The notes under the pieces: generated by a model
The model's database searches: none
The model's input: only the letters and a program-made list of their open reading frames with translations
What the model was told of the DNA's origin: nothing
From: Desmodesmus armatus
Lineage: Eukaryota; Chlorophyta; Chlorophyceae; Sphaeropleales; Scenedesmaceae
Direction: 5' to 3'
Assembly (NCBI GenBank): GCA_007449985.2
Contig: VIIQ02000278.1
Location: 1-64,000, forward strand
DNA length: 64,000 nt
Translations under genes and position numbers: made by a program
Shown here: piece after piece, positions 49,533-61,389 of the stretch
Layout: each line of letters starts with the position of its first letter
How positions within the stretch are numbered: the first letter of the stretch is position 1

Positions 49533-49675
49533 GCATGACTGTGTTTGAGCTCAATATATGAAGTTGTGCATCAATAGGGTCATGACGCCACACGAAATGA
49601 GAACTCAGCATCTGAGCAGCATCACTGCTGTGCCTTGAAGACCTTTTGAGGAAAGAAGAAAGGCTGCATATCGAG
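49533..49675. promoter_or_regulatory. Candidate bidirectional promoter
   Basis: 143 bp separate the tentative start of the minus-strand Rieske gene (49532) and the start of the plus-strand low-complexity gene (49676). An A/T-rich patch CAATATATGAAG lies at about 49552-49563. The right-hand start is fairly well supported by splice phase, the left-hand one less so. Confidence 0.35.
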
Positions 49676-52600
49676 ATGGAGGGCCCAAGCAAGAAGGTAT
49701 GACTTCAAGCCCATGCCTGGGTTGTGCCAGCAGGAAGATGCAAAGGCAGTGCTGGCCATGGCTGTTGAGCAGCAGGCCACGGACAACCAACTCTGCAAAG
49801 GACATCACTGGCAGGTGCTGGGGCACCATCATCTGTTGCAGTTCACGATCATAGTGTGGAATCTTTGACGTGCTGTTGCAGGTCACACCCGCTGCGTCAG
49901 AGGGGGAGGACTTGGCGGTCTACCTGGAACGGATGAACAAGCAGCTGGAGGCAATGACACAACAGCACTCGCAGGTAGACGCTGAAACACAGCAAGCAGC
50001 TGTGTCAGGTTCGCTGTTTCCAGCTGTGAAGATTCCGTGTATGTCAGCACTGCAGGACCACACACCAACCACATGAACATGCAATCAACAACTCAGCATC
50101 GCTTCCCTCCCAGCTATGTTGTCATCCTGCTACCATCACACCACCCTACTCACCACATCATCTGTTAAGTCTGAATTCTGCCGAGCGGCTCCTTCTTTCT
50201 CCTGCCTCCCCTCCTCTCGCCCAGACCCCACCCCCTAGGAGGGAATCCCTCGCACGTGCCACTGCTCTCTACCTAGAGCGCAAAGCCACCTCAGAAGCAG
50301 GAACCCCGCTCCTGCACTCCGAGGTCAGCACACCAGCAGGCAACGCCAGTACCAGCACACCCAACAATAGGCCCTCCCCATTCCGCTCCAACAGCAGCAC
50401 AGCCATCCCATGCACAGCAGCAGTGGGCATCAGATCCCTGCAAGGCCTGCAGCCCTTGGGGGCAAAGCCTCATACTGCAGGAGGGACGCTGGCGCTGGCA
50501 GGTGCTCTCAGCGCAGTGCCTGAGCAAGCAGCAATGCTGACGGCAGACAGCCCACCAGGTCGCAAGCTGTTCAAAAGTGCGACAGATGGAGGCTGGAGCC
50601 CAGTGCACATGCCACAGCACACATCAGCAGGAACCAATGCAGCAGCTGCAGCAGCAGCAGCAGCGGATGACGATGGTGGCGACGGCGGCAGCAGCAGCCC
50701 CAGGAGCAGTGGAGTGGCAGGCACAGGGGCTGATCAACTTCCTGAGGCAGCGGCAGCGGCAGCAGCAGCAGCGGAAACCGCAACTGCGGCTACAGAAGCT
50801 GTGGACACTGGCTCTGCTGGTGGTGCAGCTGGTGCGGCTGGTGCAGCAGCTGAGCAGATTAGCCAGGAAGCAGCAGCAGGGTCAGGCTGGCAGACGCCGC
50901 CCAAGGCCCCTGAGCAGCAGCAGCACCAGCCGTCACAGGAAAAGCAGCAGCATCCGCATACAGAACCCGCAAAGAGCAGGATCAGGGGCTTCCTCAGCAG
51001 AAGAAGCAGCACCAGGGACAACCATCCTCAAAACCAGCAGCAGCAGCAGCAGCAGTCGCCATCTAGCAATCGGCGGCTGGCGCTGTTCCACTCGCCCCAG
51101 CACAGCAGGAATGCCAGATCAAACCGGCGCGACAGCGAACCGGACAGCAGCAGCAGCAGCAGAGGCCGCAGCATCGGCAGCACTTCTTTGACCGTGAGGG
51201 GTCTGGCGGCAGGGTTTGACGCAGCAGCAGCAGGGCGCAGTCCCAGGACCAGTGGTGGTGGGGTGAGGGCGTATCGTGCGGCATCAGAGGCAGGCGCTGC
51301 TGCTGCTGCTGCTGCTGCTGCTGGGCGAGCAGCAGGTGGTGCTGGTGGTGGTGGTGGTGCGGGCAGTAGGTCGAGCAGGAGTGGCAGCGGCAAGTGGCAG
51401 CAGCAGCAGCAGCAGCAGCCGGGCTTGTTTGGGGTGTCACCTGAGAGCTCTACTGGGACGCTGAGCAAGAGTGAGTGGCATTGCTTGGGGTGGGTAGGGT
51501 GCGGGTGTGTTTGTTGGTGGGTGGATGGGTGCAGGTTGTGCGAGATGTGTGCACTTAGAAGTCAAACAATGGAGCGAAGGTAGGCGCATGTAACGTGGCA
51601 GAACCATCTTGAGGACATGCAGGGAGGTTGTGTGGGACACGATGGGAACGGTGTGTGCAGCAACTGAATGTTGCGCCATACCAGTGCAATCTCAGTCACA
51701 GCCAGAGGAGCGAGCGTGCCAAAGTTTCAGGCCTCCAGTGCAGGTGTCGGCAGTGAGCCACGTTCATGGCAAGTGACACCCGTAGCTGACACAACTCTTG
51801 TGCAAGACCCAAAACCTGCTGTCTGTCTCACTGTATCGGAGAAAGCCATGCCTGTTGTGCTGTTGGTTCATGTCACGTGACATGTGCATATGTGCAGGTG
51901 CGTCGAAGCCTCCTAGGGCCCGAGCAGCTGCTGGCGGCATACGATCCCTGCCAGGCACACCGCCAGTTTCCACCAGCAGCAGCAGCAGCAGGGTAGCAGC
52001 TCGCTCCCGAGCCAGCAGCAGCGGCGGCACCGGTAGCAGTGCAGTCTCCGCATTCGCCGGCCGACGCAGCAGCAGTGGCAGCGGTACTGCTGCTGCTGCT
52101 GCTTCTGCTGCTGGTATTTCATCCCTGCTGCCGGCGCTCCAAGCTGCTGCTGCTGCTGGTGGGGGGCCTGTTGAAGTGACGGACCTACATGCTCTTGCGG
52201 ATGATTTTGATGATGATGATACTGAAGAGGAGGAGCAGGAGGACAGTCCTGCTGTTGATGTTGTGGCAGCAGTAGTGGATGCCATTGATGCCGCAGCAGC
52301 AGCAGTCGCCAACCCAATCGCGGACTTGATCGCAGCCCGACGGCTGTCGGCGGACAGCAGGAGCAGCAGCAAGCAGCTGCTGCTGCTGGCGGATGGTGCT
52401 GGCAGCAGCAGCAGCGGGCTCAAGGGTGGTAGAAGCAGCAGCGGCGGCAGCAGCGTGGGGCTGGGTAGGCTCCTGGGCCCGAGTGCCGCTGCTGCTGCTA
52501 GCAGTAGCGGCGGCCGTGGAGCTCCTGCTGCTGCTGCTGTGGGGGCTGGGGGTGGGGGTGGGAGAAGCAGTGGTGGTGGTGCTGCATCAGCTGTGCAGGG

Positions 52601-55600
52601 TCTTGGGCCAACAACGCCCCTAGAGGCTTTAGCCATGGAGGTGCTAGGCCAAGATCCACAGCAGCAGCAGCAGCGGCAGCAGCGTGGGGAGGATGGTCCC
52701 GGTGATGCTGCTGGTGGTGATGGTGGTGATGTGTGTGGGTTGGAGTGTCCTGTGGTTGCTGCTGTGTTCAGCATCATGGAGGGGTGTCAGAGTGAGGTGA
52801 TGAACCAGGGGTCAGTGGATGAGGACTTCCTGGCATGGATACAGGAGACAGCGGCAGCTGCAGCAGCAGAAGAAGAAGGGGGAGAGGGTTGCAGCGCTGA
52901 AGCAGCAGCTGCAGCCGCAGTCGCAGACATACAGGGAGAGGAAGACGGCAGTGCAGAGGTGGCGGCAACAGCAGTGACAGCAGCAACAGCAGTAGCAGGC
53001 GACAATGCTGAAGCGGCGGCAGCAGCAGCAGCAGCAGCAGCAGCATGCGGTGACGTTGAAGCTGCTGCGGGTTCTGCAGAGGGCCTGTCTGGGGGGACGC
53101 AGGAGGTTGGGGATGATTCCAGTGCTGCTGCTGCTGCTGAGGAGGAGGGGCTGGTGGAGGAGTATGGCGGGGCAGCAGCAGCACGTGGTGACGGCACTGC
53201 TGCTGGTGCTGGTGCTGCTGACGCAGGGGGTGCATGTGGTAGTGAAGTCTCTGCAGCAGCAGCAGCAGCAGCAGTGGCGTCAGCAGCAGGGGGAAGCGTC
53301 CCGAGGGCAGCACAGTGGTGGCGGGGGAGTGGCACGAGGGTTCCACCTTCCTGACTGCTGCTGCTCGTGTGGGCACCGCAACCCCTGGGTGCCGGACACA
53401 CAGCACTAGTGCTGGCGCTGCTGCTAGTGACGCCGCTGCTGCTGCTGCCGTAGCTGCGCCTTCATCAGTGCAGCAGCAAGAGAGGCAGCAACAGCAGGAG
53501 GAGGCTCTACACGCCGCGGCACCTGACACCACACTCTACAGTCATGGTGACGGCATTGCCCACAGAGTGAGCATGTGCAGCCACAGCAGCAGCATCGGCA
53601 GCGGCGGCAGTGGCGGGGCCCTGTTGCTGCAGCAGCTGCAGCCCAGCCCTGGCAGCAGCATCCGCATCTCTGCCTCCCCCCACAAGCAGCTGCTGCTCGA
53701 TGACCTGCCACTCACACAGATGTCACACATCATCAGCAGCAGGGCCAGCAGCAGCGGCAGCGGCGGCCGCAGGAGCAGCAGCAGCGGCGGTCGCAGGAGC
53801 AGCAGCAGTGGTGGCAGCGGCGGCGGCAGGAGGAGTACGGGGGATGAGGGGTGTGGTGGGCCGGTGCTGCTGCTGGGGCAGGACCAGGTTTATGGTCAGC
53901 AAGAGCAGGGGCAGATGCTGCAGCAGGTGCCGGCAGCAGCAGCGGAAGCAGCAGCAGCAATGCCTGCGTGTGCATCAGGTGCTGAGGATGCAGCAGGAGG
54001 GCAGAAGCAGTACGGGGAGGAATGCCAGAGGCAAGGTTCACTGGGTGAGGTGCCATGCAGCGCTGACGACACAGCAGCAGTGTCAGTGCCAGCTGCAGGA
54101 GATGGTGATGCTGCTGGAGGTTGTGATGATGATGCTGCGGCAGCCGGCTTGATAGACAGCCCCTTGGCAGCGGCAGCAGCCGGCAGCGCCCTGTGTGAGA
54201 GTCCTGCGGCCTTGGTGGCCGCATCTGGGGATGCTGCAGCCCGAGCAGCAGCAGCAGCAGACGACGTCGGTGTCTTTGAGGGCCCCTGGGCAATAGTGGG
54301 CCCTTGCGAGAGTCCTGCAGCCCCAACAGCAGCAGCAGCAACAGCAGCAGCCCCTGCAGAAGACAGTGACCTCTTCCAGAGCCCTCGGGCGGCTGTGGGC
54401 CCCTGTGGCAGTGCTGTAGGTGATGACCTGGTGCTGTTTGGCAGCCCGGCAGCCAGCCCTGCATCCTCACTGGCTAACCTGCAGCTGCTGCGCCTCAGGC
54501 AGCAGCAGTCAGCACTGCAGCAGGCTGCTACAAGGTTCAGCTTTGGCAGGGACAGCTGGAGCTGCTGTGACAGCCCTGGCAGCCCCAGCCCCTCCACAGC
54601 AGCAGCAGCAGCGGAGGGTGGGGTCAACGGTGGTCGTGGTGCACAGGACTTTTCGAACACTTCCGATACGAGTCCTTCGGCAGCAGCACCAGCACCAGCA
54701 GCGGCAGGGAATGGTGGGGGTGACTTGGCAATCAACGGTTTGCTGCTGCAGCACGCAGCAGCAGCAGCAGCAGTTGACAGCCCTCAGAGTGCCAGGGGTG
54801 CCGGCCAGGTGCTGCGGGTGTGGCAAGAGCTGCCGCTGCCAATAGAAGACGAGGACAGCAACGGCAACACCTGCCAGCAGCAGCAGCGGCAGCAGCAGCA
54901 GCAGCGTGATGCGGAGGCAGAGCGACAGGGGGGCAGCTTGGCTGCAGTCGAGAGGGGTGCGGTGGCTGCTGCTGCTGCTGCTGCTGCTGCTGTGCAGCCG
55001 CTGGCGGTTGGTGTGCCGCCTGTGTCTGGTGCCGTGACAGCTTCACCGAAGCAGCACTGGAGGCATAGGGGGGAGCAGCAGCAGCAGCAGCAGGGACTTG
55101 GAGACGAAGCAGGGCCTGACGCTCACACGCTTGCAGCAGTAGGGGTAGGGTATGTGCCGGGTGGTGGGCAGATGGGTGGAGATCCTGCTTGGGCCTCGAC
55201 TGGGCTGCACCACAGCAGCAGCAGCAGCTGCCTGCAAGGTAGCTTGCAGCTTTGTGAAGGTGGGGAGGGGGCAGAGGAGGGCGTGGTGGCTGCGGCAGCT
55301 GCTGCTGCTGTTGCTGCTGAGGCAGGTGGTGATGCTGGGGTGAGGGAGGTGGCAGCTGCAGGTGCTGCTGGCGTTGATGCTAGCAGCGGCAACACAAGCA
55401 GCACATTGCAAGACACACAGCAAGCCAGCCTGCAGCAACAGCAAGATCAGGAGTGTGATCACAAGCAGCAGCAGCAGCAGCAGCAGCAGGACCAGGCACT
55501 CTTGGAGGGGGCTGGTGCCTGGCTTGTGACTGCTGCTACATCGCTTCCCAGCCACCGCAGTAGCAGCACCAGCAGCAGCACTGGCAGCGGCATCGAGGGC

Positions 55601-56630
55601 ATGGATGGTGCTGCTGGTGTTGGCTGTGTGCCAGAGCCTGACCTGCAGCAGCAGCAGCAGCAGCACTTGGAGGGCCCAGCTGCTCCTGCTGCTGCTGCTA
55701 GTGTGGCGGCTGAGGCCTCAACTTTCTCTTTCGAAGAGGAGGCAGCAGCAGAGGGTGGGGGCGAGATAGTGGTTGTGGCGCAGTCGCTGCAGCTGAGCGG
55801 GACACTGCAGCACTTGATGCTGGGGGGCCAGACCCTCCAGGATGGGGCGAATAGACAGCAGCAGGAGGAGCAGCAGCAGCAGCAGCGGGAGGGGAAGGCT
55901 CATGTGGATGAAGGGGAGAGGGAGGCAGCAGGGGCTGCACAAACTGGTATGCTTGTACAGCAGCAGCAGCTGGAGGAGGAGGAGGACATGGGACAGCAGC
56001 AGTGGGAGGAGATAGAGGTTGCCGGAAGCGTGGCCAAGGATGCTGTTCTGGATGGGCGCACGGGCCTGGATGCACAGGAGCAGCAGCAGCAGGAGGAGGC
56101 CATTGAAGTGTCTCGAGCACCTGATGCCAGGCTGCAGCAGCAGCTGGAGCAGCAGCAGCAGCAGTGTGAGGACCCTAGTAGGGTCATGGGCAGGGGCAGC
56201 AGTGGCCCTGGCAGCCCTCCTGCCCCCGGAAGGTCCCCCATCAGTCGGTCTCCCTCCAAGCAGTCCTGGGGTGCACGGGTGTTGGGACACCTCACGTCCG
56301 CACTAGGCAGGCAGCACAGCAGCAGCAGCGGCGGCGGCAGCAGCAGTGCACGGGTCCCGCACACAGAGACGCAGCAGCAGCGGGAGCAGCAGCAGCAGCA
56401 GCTGCCGGTGGCCTGTACACAGCCTGAAGCAGCAGAGGCTGCAGAAGCAGTGGGCGCTGCTGTTGGCGTGTTGGGGGATGGTGCCAGTCGTGGCAGCAGG
56501 TACAGCAGCAGTGGTGGTGGTGGTGGCAGGGAGGTGCGTGAGGTGCGTCTTGAGCAGCCTGAACTAGACAACACCTGTGCAGACCCTGCAGTGGGCATGG
56601 GCGCTGCTGGTGCTGTTGCTGCTGCTGGTG

Positions 56631-56669
<39 letters not shown>

Positions 56670-58524
56670 GTGCTGGTGCTGGTGCTGGTGCTGGTGCTGG
56701 TGCTGGTGCTGGTGCTGGTGAGCAGCTGCTTGTGGGGTCACGTGCAACTGCTGTAGAGCATGACACTGAGCAGCAGGACACACCATGCGGGGTTGATGGC
56801 TTGGGTGGTGAGCTGGGTGATGGTGGTGATGCTGGTGATGGCGGTCAGCAAACCACCCAGCAGCATCAGGACCATACTGCTGGCCAACTGGCTGTCGGTG
56901 AGCAACATCAGCATCATCAGCGGCAGCAGCAGCTGCTGCTGCACAAGCAGCACCTTGAAGCGCAGCTTCTCCAACTGCAGCAGCGTCAGCGGCAACAGCA
57001 ACACCTTGAACTGGAGTCTGGACGGCCGCCGCAGCAGCAGCTGCAGCAGCAGCAGCAACGGCGGCAACAGCTTCAGCAGCAGCAGCAGAGAACCCTTGCT
57101 GTGGGCATGGCAGCGGGTGTCGCGGGTGTGGGGTTAGCCGCCAGCCTGGGCACCCCACCCCCTCACCTGGTGTCGTGTGGCAGCATACTGCACGCACCCA
57201 CACTCGCTGCTGTGGCGCTGCGGCTGGCAGCCAGCAGCAGCAGCGGCAGCGGGGGTGGTGGCGGCACCAGGGGCCTCATGGACCCCAGCAGCGGCGGTCT
57301 TGACAGGGGTGCTGCTGCTGCTGTGTTGCTGGCGGGTGCTGCTGCGGGTGTGTCTGTGTGGGCTGCTGCTCTGGTAGCTGCCTGGGAGCTGGAGGAGCCG
57401 AGTAGTGAGGAGTACTCAGATGCCTTCGAAGACGATCCTACTGCTGCTGCTGTCAGCATTGCTGCTGAGTCAGCCGGCGGAGAGGGTGGGCTTGACGCAT
57501 CCCTGCATGCAGCAGCAGCAGCTGGGGTTGTTGGTGCTGAGGTAGGGGAGGAGGATTATCCAGCAGCAGCGGCAGAGGTAGAGGTTGAGTACTCGTCACG
57601 CAGCAGGGTGTATGTCAGCAGCGATGACGCGCTAGTGACACCGGGTGACATCAGCGTTGGTGACATAGGAGGGGCCCTGGAGGAGCCACTGGCGGCTGGC
57701 CAGCAGCAGCAGCAGCAGATGCTGCTGCAGCAGGGTTTGGTGGCTGGGGGGGTGTCTCAGGGGGCCGGGGTTGGTTGGGCGTACCCCATTCCAGAGGAAT
57801 GCCTGACTGATGGTGATGACGAAGACGAGAAGGAGGGTGAGGGTGGTGATGATGGTGCAATGATCGCACAACAGCAGCAGCAGCAGTATCAGCAGTACGA
57901 GCCGCCAGCCTGGCAGCAGCTGCAGCAGCAGCAGCTGGCGCTGCGGGAGCATCTGCAGCTGCAGCAGCAGCTGCACGGGGCACAGGAGGTGGACCAGACA
58001 CACCTCCTCACCACACGCAGCAGCATCAGCAGCATTGCCAGCAGCAGCAGGAGCAGCGGTGGCTGTCATGGCAGCAATACACACCACGGTGTGCTGCTGC
58101 CTGGCCCACCGGACCTGCTCCCCCATGGACCAGGTCCGGCCCAGCAGGAGTGCCAACAAGACCTGGCCCAGGGGCAAAATGCACCTCCTCCAGCAGCAGC
58201 AGCAGCAGCGACGGCGGCGCCGTGTGGTGAGGCCAGTTGGGCAGCCGGGCTGCCTGAGCTAGTAGCTGATGAGAGCCGCACCCTGGGCCCCTCCAGGCCC
58301 TCTGTGTATGATGCCGGGCGCTACAGGGAGCCAGCCGGGTCCCCCCAGGCCTTTGCCATACAGGCTGAGAGCAGTGCGGCAACCACCGTCAGCAGCAGGA
58401 GCAGCAGCAGGGCGGGGGCTGTGATGTCAACCGCACCTGCAACTGCTCAGCAGGGGGCGGGGGAGGCTGCACTTGGGGGGCGAGAAGCTGGGGAGCAGCC
58501 ACAGGGGCAGCAGCAGGAGGAACC

Positions 58525-58555
<31 letters not shown>

Positions 58556-60727
58556 GTGACACAGGACTCGGACACGGGTGCTGTTGAGGGCTGTGGCAGC
58601 AGTAACAGTGTGGTGCGCAAGGCCTGTGATGTGGTACGGCAGCTGAAGCTGCTGCGGCTACACCATAAAAGTACCACCATTAACAGCAGCAGTAGCGCAG
58701 CAGCTGCTACAGCCAGCACAGGCAGCGGTGCCATAGTTAGTGGTGCTGCTGCAGCAGCGGCACCGGGTGCTGCTGTTGCTGCTGGTGCTGCTGCTTTGCA
58801 GCAGAGTGCCTCGCAGGGGCACCTGCAGGTGCAGCCACAGCAGCAGCAGCAGCAGCAGCAGGTGGGGTTGCTGCCAGGTAACCTCAGCTTGGGGCATGGG
58901 GTGCTGGCTGAAGCACAGCCTGACGATATGCAGCAGCAGCAACTTGTGCAGCAGCAGCAGCAGGTGCAACAGCAAACTTCGCAGATACAGCAGCAGCAGC
59001 AGCAGCAGGGGCCATTGCAAGGCCTTACCCCTCTCCCTAATGAGATGTCACTCAGTGAGTACTACAGGTGGCTCAAGCAGCAGCAGCAGCAGCAGCAAGC
59101 CCTGGCACAGCCTGGCAACACAGCGGCGTCCGCTGAAAGCAGCAGGAGCAATGACACTGCGCCACGGCCGGAGCAGAAGGACAACATGTCGCCTCCAAAT
59201 GCTGCAGCTGCTGCCAGTGCAGGTTCAGCAGCAGCAGCAGTAGGGTCAGGCTGTGGAGGCACTCCCCCTGGTGCAGCTGTCAGCAGCAGCAACAGCGGCG
59301 GCGGCCAGGGGCCCTCACCAGACAAGCAGCAGGCTGCACTTGCAAAGCTCAAGCAGGCCACACTGCTGCGCACACAGCGCCTGCGCTCAGCAACAGCTGC
59401 TGCTGCCGCTGGTAGCTCTGGCGCTCAGCAGGACTGGCAGCAGCAGCAGCAGGGTGAGGGTCTCAACAGCGCCGGCAGCAGTGGCAATGGGCAGCGGCTG
59501 AGCAGCCCCCGCCCCACCACCTCCCCCCGCAGGACCACCAGCAACCAGCAGCGGCAGCAGCAGGCGGGGGGCCGCCTGGGTGGTGGGGGGTGGGGGTCTG
59601 CTGATGCAGAGGGGGGTGGCAGTGGCGAGGAGGGGGGTGGGGGTGACAGTGGTGACAGGGGGGGTGCACCCAAACCCTTTTTGAAGCGGCGGTCTCAGCA
59701 GGTTGTGGGGCGGAAGCTGGACTGGAGCAATGTGCAGAGCAAGACGCAGTCACGGCTGGATTCAAGGTGGGTGGGTGGGCCGACATGATGGCTTGGGGGG
59801 GGGGTGGATGGGTGGTGAGTCGGAAGTATGGAGTAGGGGTGGGGGGTAAAGGTGTGGCGCAGATCAAGGCGCAGTCAGGACTGGATCAAGGTGGATCACC
59901 CTGAATGTCCTCAACTTTGCCCCACAACCACAGCCACCCGTAAACTGACGTCCATGTTGTCCCGTGCCGCCCTGTCCTGCCCGTGTCCTTGCAGGTACGT
60001 CCCTGTCAGCAAGGGCAGGCGGCACCTCCCCTCCGCCACCTCTCCCCCCCAGCCAGGCTTCAGCAGCAGCATCACCAGCAGCATACCGTCCCGCACCAAC
60101 TCCCACTACCAGCAGCAGCAGCAGCAGCGCAGCCAGACACACAGCTCCCAGCCCTCCTATGACCCAGCACTGGCTGCTGCTAGGGCTCGTGCAGGACTCA
60201 TGAATCCTTCGGCGGGACCCAAGGGACGGGGTGGGGGCAGCAGCAGCAGCAGCAGGGTGCGCAGCAGTAACCCGTATGGGGGGTATGAGCCAGGGTATGA
60301 AATGGAGGTGCACAGCAGTACGTATTACAGGCACAGGGGAGGTGCTGCTGCTGCCAATGCAGCCGCCGGGGGCAGTAGTGGCGTGCAGCAGGGGCTGAGG
60401 ACGTCTGGGGGCCTGGGGGAGGGGGTTGGCGGGGTGGCAGGAGGGGGTTTGTACAGCAGTGGGAGCCGGCCATGGCTGCGGAGTGGAGACAGTAGGGAGG
60501 GTGGTGGCCTTGGGGCTGGGTTGGGGGCTGGGTTGATGCGCAGCAGCAGCACCGGTGGCGGTGTGTATGGATCAGCAGCAGCAGCAGGGTCGCTGCGGCC
60601 TGTGCACAGTTCGTTCAGCATGGGTGCTGGTGGCGGGAGCCCTGCTGCTGCAGAGGCACCTTTGGACGACCTGCTGCAGCACGTCAACCACTTGATATCA
60701 GAGTTTGATAGGATGTACGCTGACTGA
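49676..60727 (+). CDS. Giant low-complexity Q/A/S/G-rich protein with tau-repeat-like C-terminal motif
   Basis: Exons: 49676-49696 (MEGPSKK), 49882-49974, 50225-51470, 51898 to about 53.3 kb, on to 59766, then 59995-60727 (stop). Phases fit at every named junction. The N-terminus is helical (EDLAVYLERMNKQLEAMTQQ; ARATALYLERK). The body of about 3000 residues is CAG/GCA-driven Gln, Ala, Ser and Gly runs with acidic patches (DDFDDDDTEEEEQED) and an Ala-Gly dipeptide run (56661-56719). Around 54170-54590 several SP sites and a duplicated F-x-x-P-x-A-x-VGPC motif occur. The end has RKLDWSNVQSKTQS followed by YVPVSKGRR, resembling tau/MAP2 repeats, and a terminal helix LLQHVNHLISEFDRMYAD. Frames disagree by one base within 53243-53351, so an indel or missed intron lies there. 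Function unknown; a microtubule or scaffold role is a guess. Confidence 0.65.
56585..56719 (+). repeat. (GGTGCT)n coding minisatellite
   Basis: GCTGCTGGTGCTGTTGCT-type units give way to about ten perfect GGTGCT units coding an Ala-Gly alternation inside the giant low-complexity protein. Confidence 0.85.
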
Positions 60728-61389
60728 GCTGTTTCTGGACAGGCTTGTGCTGCAGCAGCTGAATCTGATGGTGGCAGTTCATGCTGGCGCTGTGCCTGCT
60801 TGATGGGTTTGCAAGGAAGGCTAGTGCTGGGGAATCGGTGCGCAGGGGTGTGCAGCTGTGGGGTGTAGCTATTGTTGTTGGGTATGCGGTGACATTGTGG
60901 ACATGGGACTGGGTTGAGTGCCAAAGAGGGCGGGACATGCAGAACAGTACACCTGTCCAACTGAGCCTGGGCTCCAGCAAAGGGGCCTGCTTGATGAGGC
61001 AATGAGAACTGCGGCTGCAATGTAACGTAGTCTGTATCACGCCGGAGCGGAGCTATGCTGGCAACCTGGGGCTGATCAAACAGCAGTGATCTGCACATCA
61101 CGGAACAGCAGCACATCCTGTCTCGCTCCAATTACACAGAACCAGATGAGCACTCAGATGCACATGCCCACGCCAACAAGGCATCAGTCAGACGTTTGAA
61201 CAGCCAAACCCAAACACCAAAATGACATTCAGTTGAGCAGGTTGTTGGACGAAGGAATACCGTCAGAAGCTCTCACCACGCAGCGCACTGTATTCCGGAG
61301 CACTCAACGGTATCGTACAGACTTGTCAGTGGCTGTCTGTGGCCTTACAGTAGCTCCACAACACCAACGACCTTCCATCACAGCACACA
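60728..61389. other. 3' UTR of the giant gene and promoter of SEC61 beta
   Basis: No gene seen. The left part is 3' UTR up to about 61040. The right part should hold the SEC61 beta promoter and 5' UTR. Confidence 0.5.
61021..61025 (+). promoter_or_regulatory. Candidate polyadenylation signal TGTAA for the giant gene
   Basis: TGTAA 294 nt after the stop codon, the first such motif downstream on the plus strand that I saw. Confidence 0.45.

Noticed and set aside
51764..57203. Long antisense frames rich in Leu, Ala, Ser and Cys
   Set aside because: They are mirror products of CAG/GCA repeats in the plus-strand giant gene.
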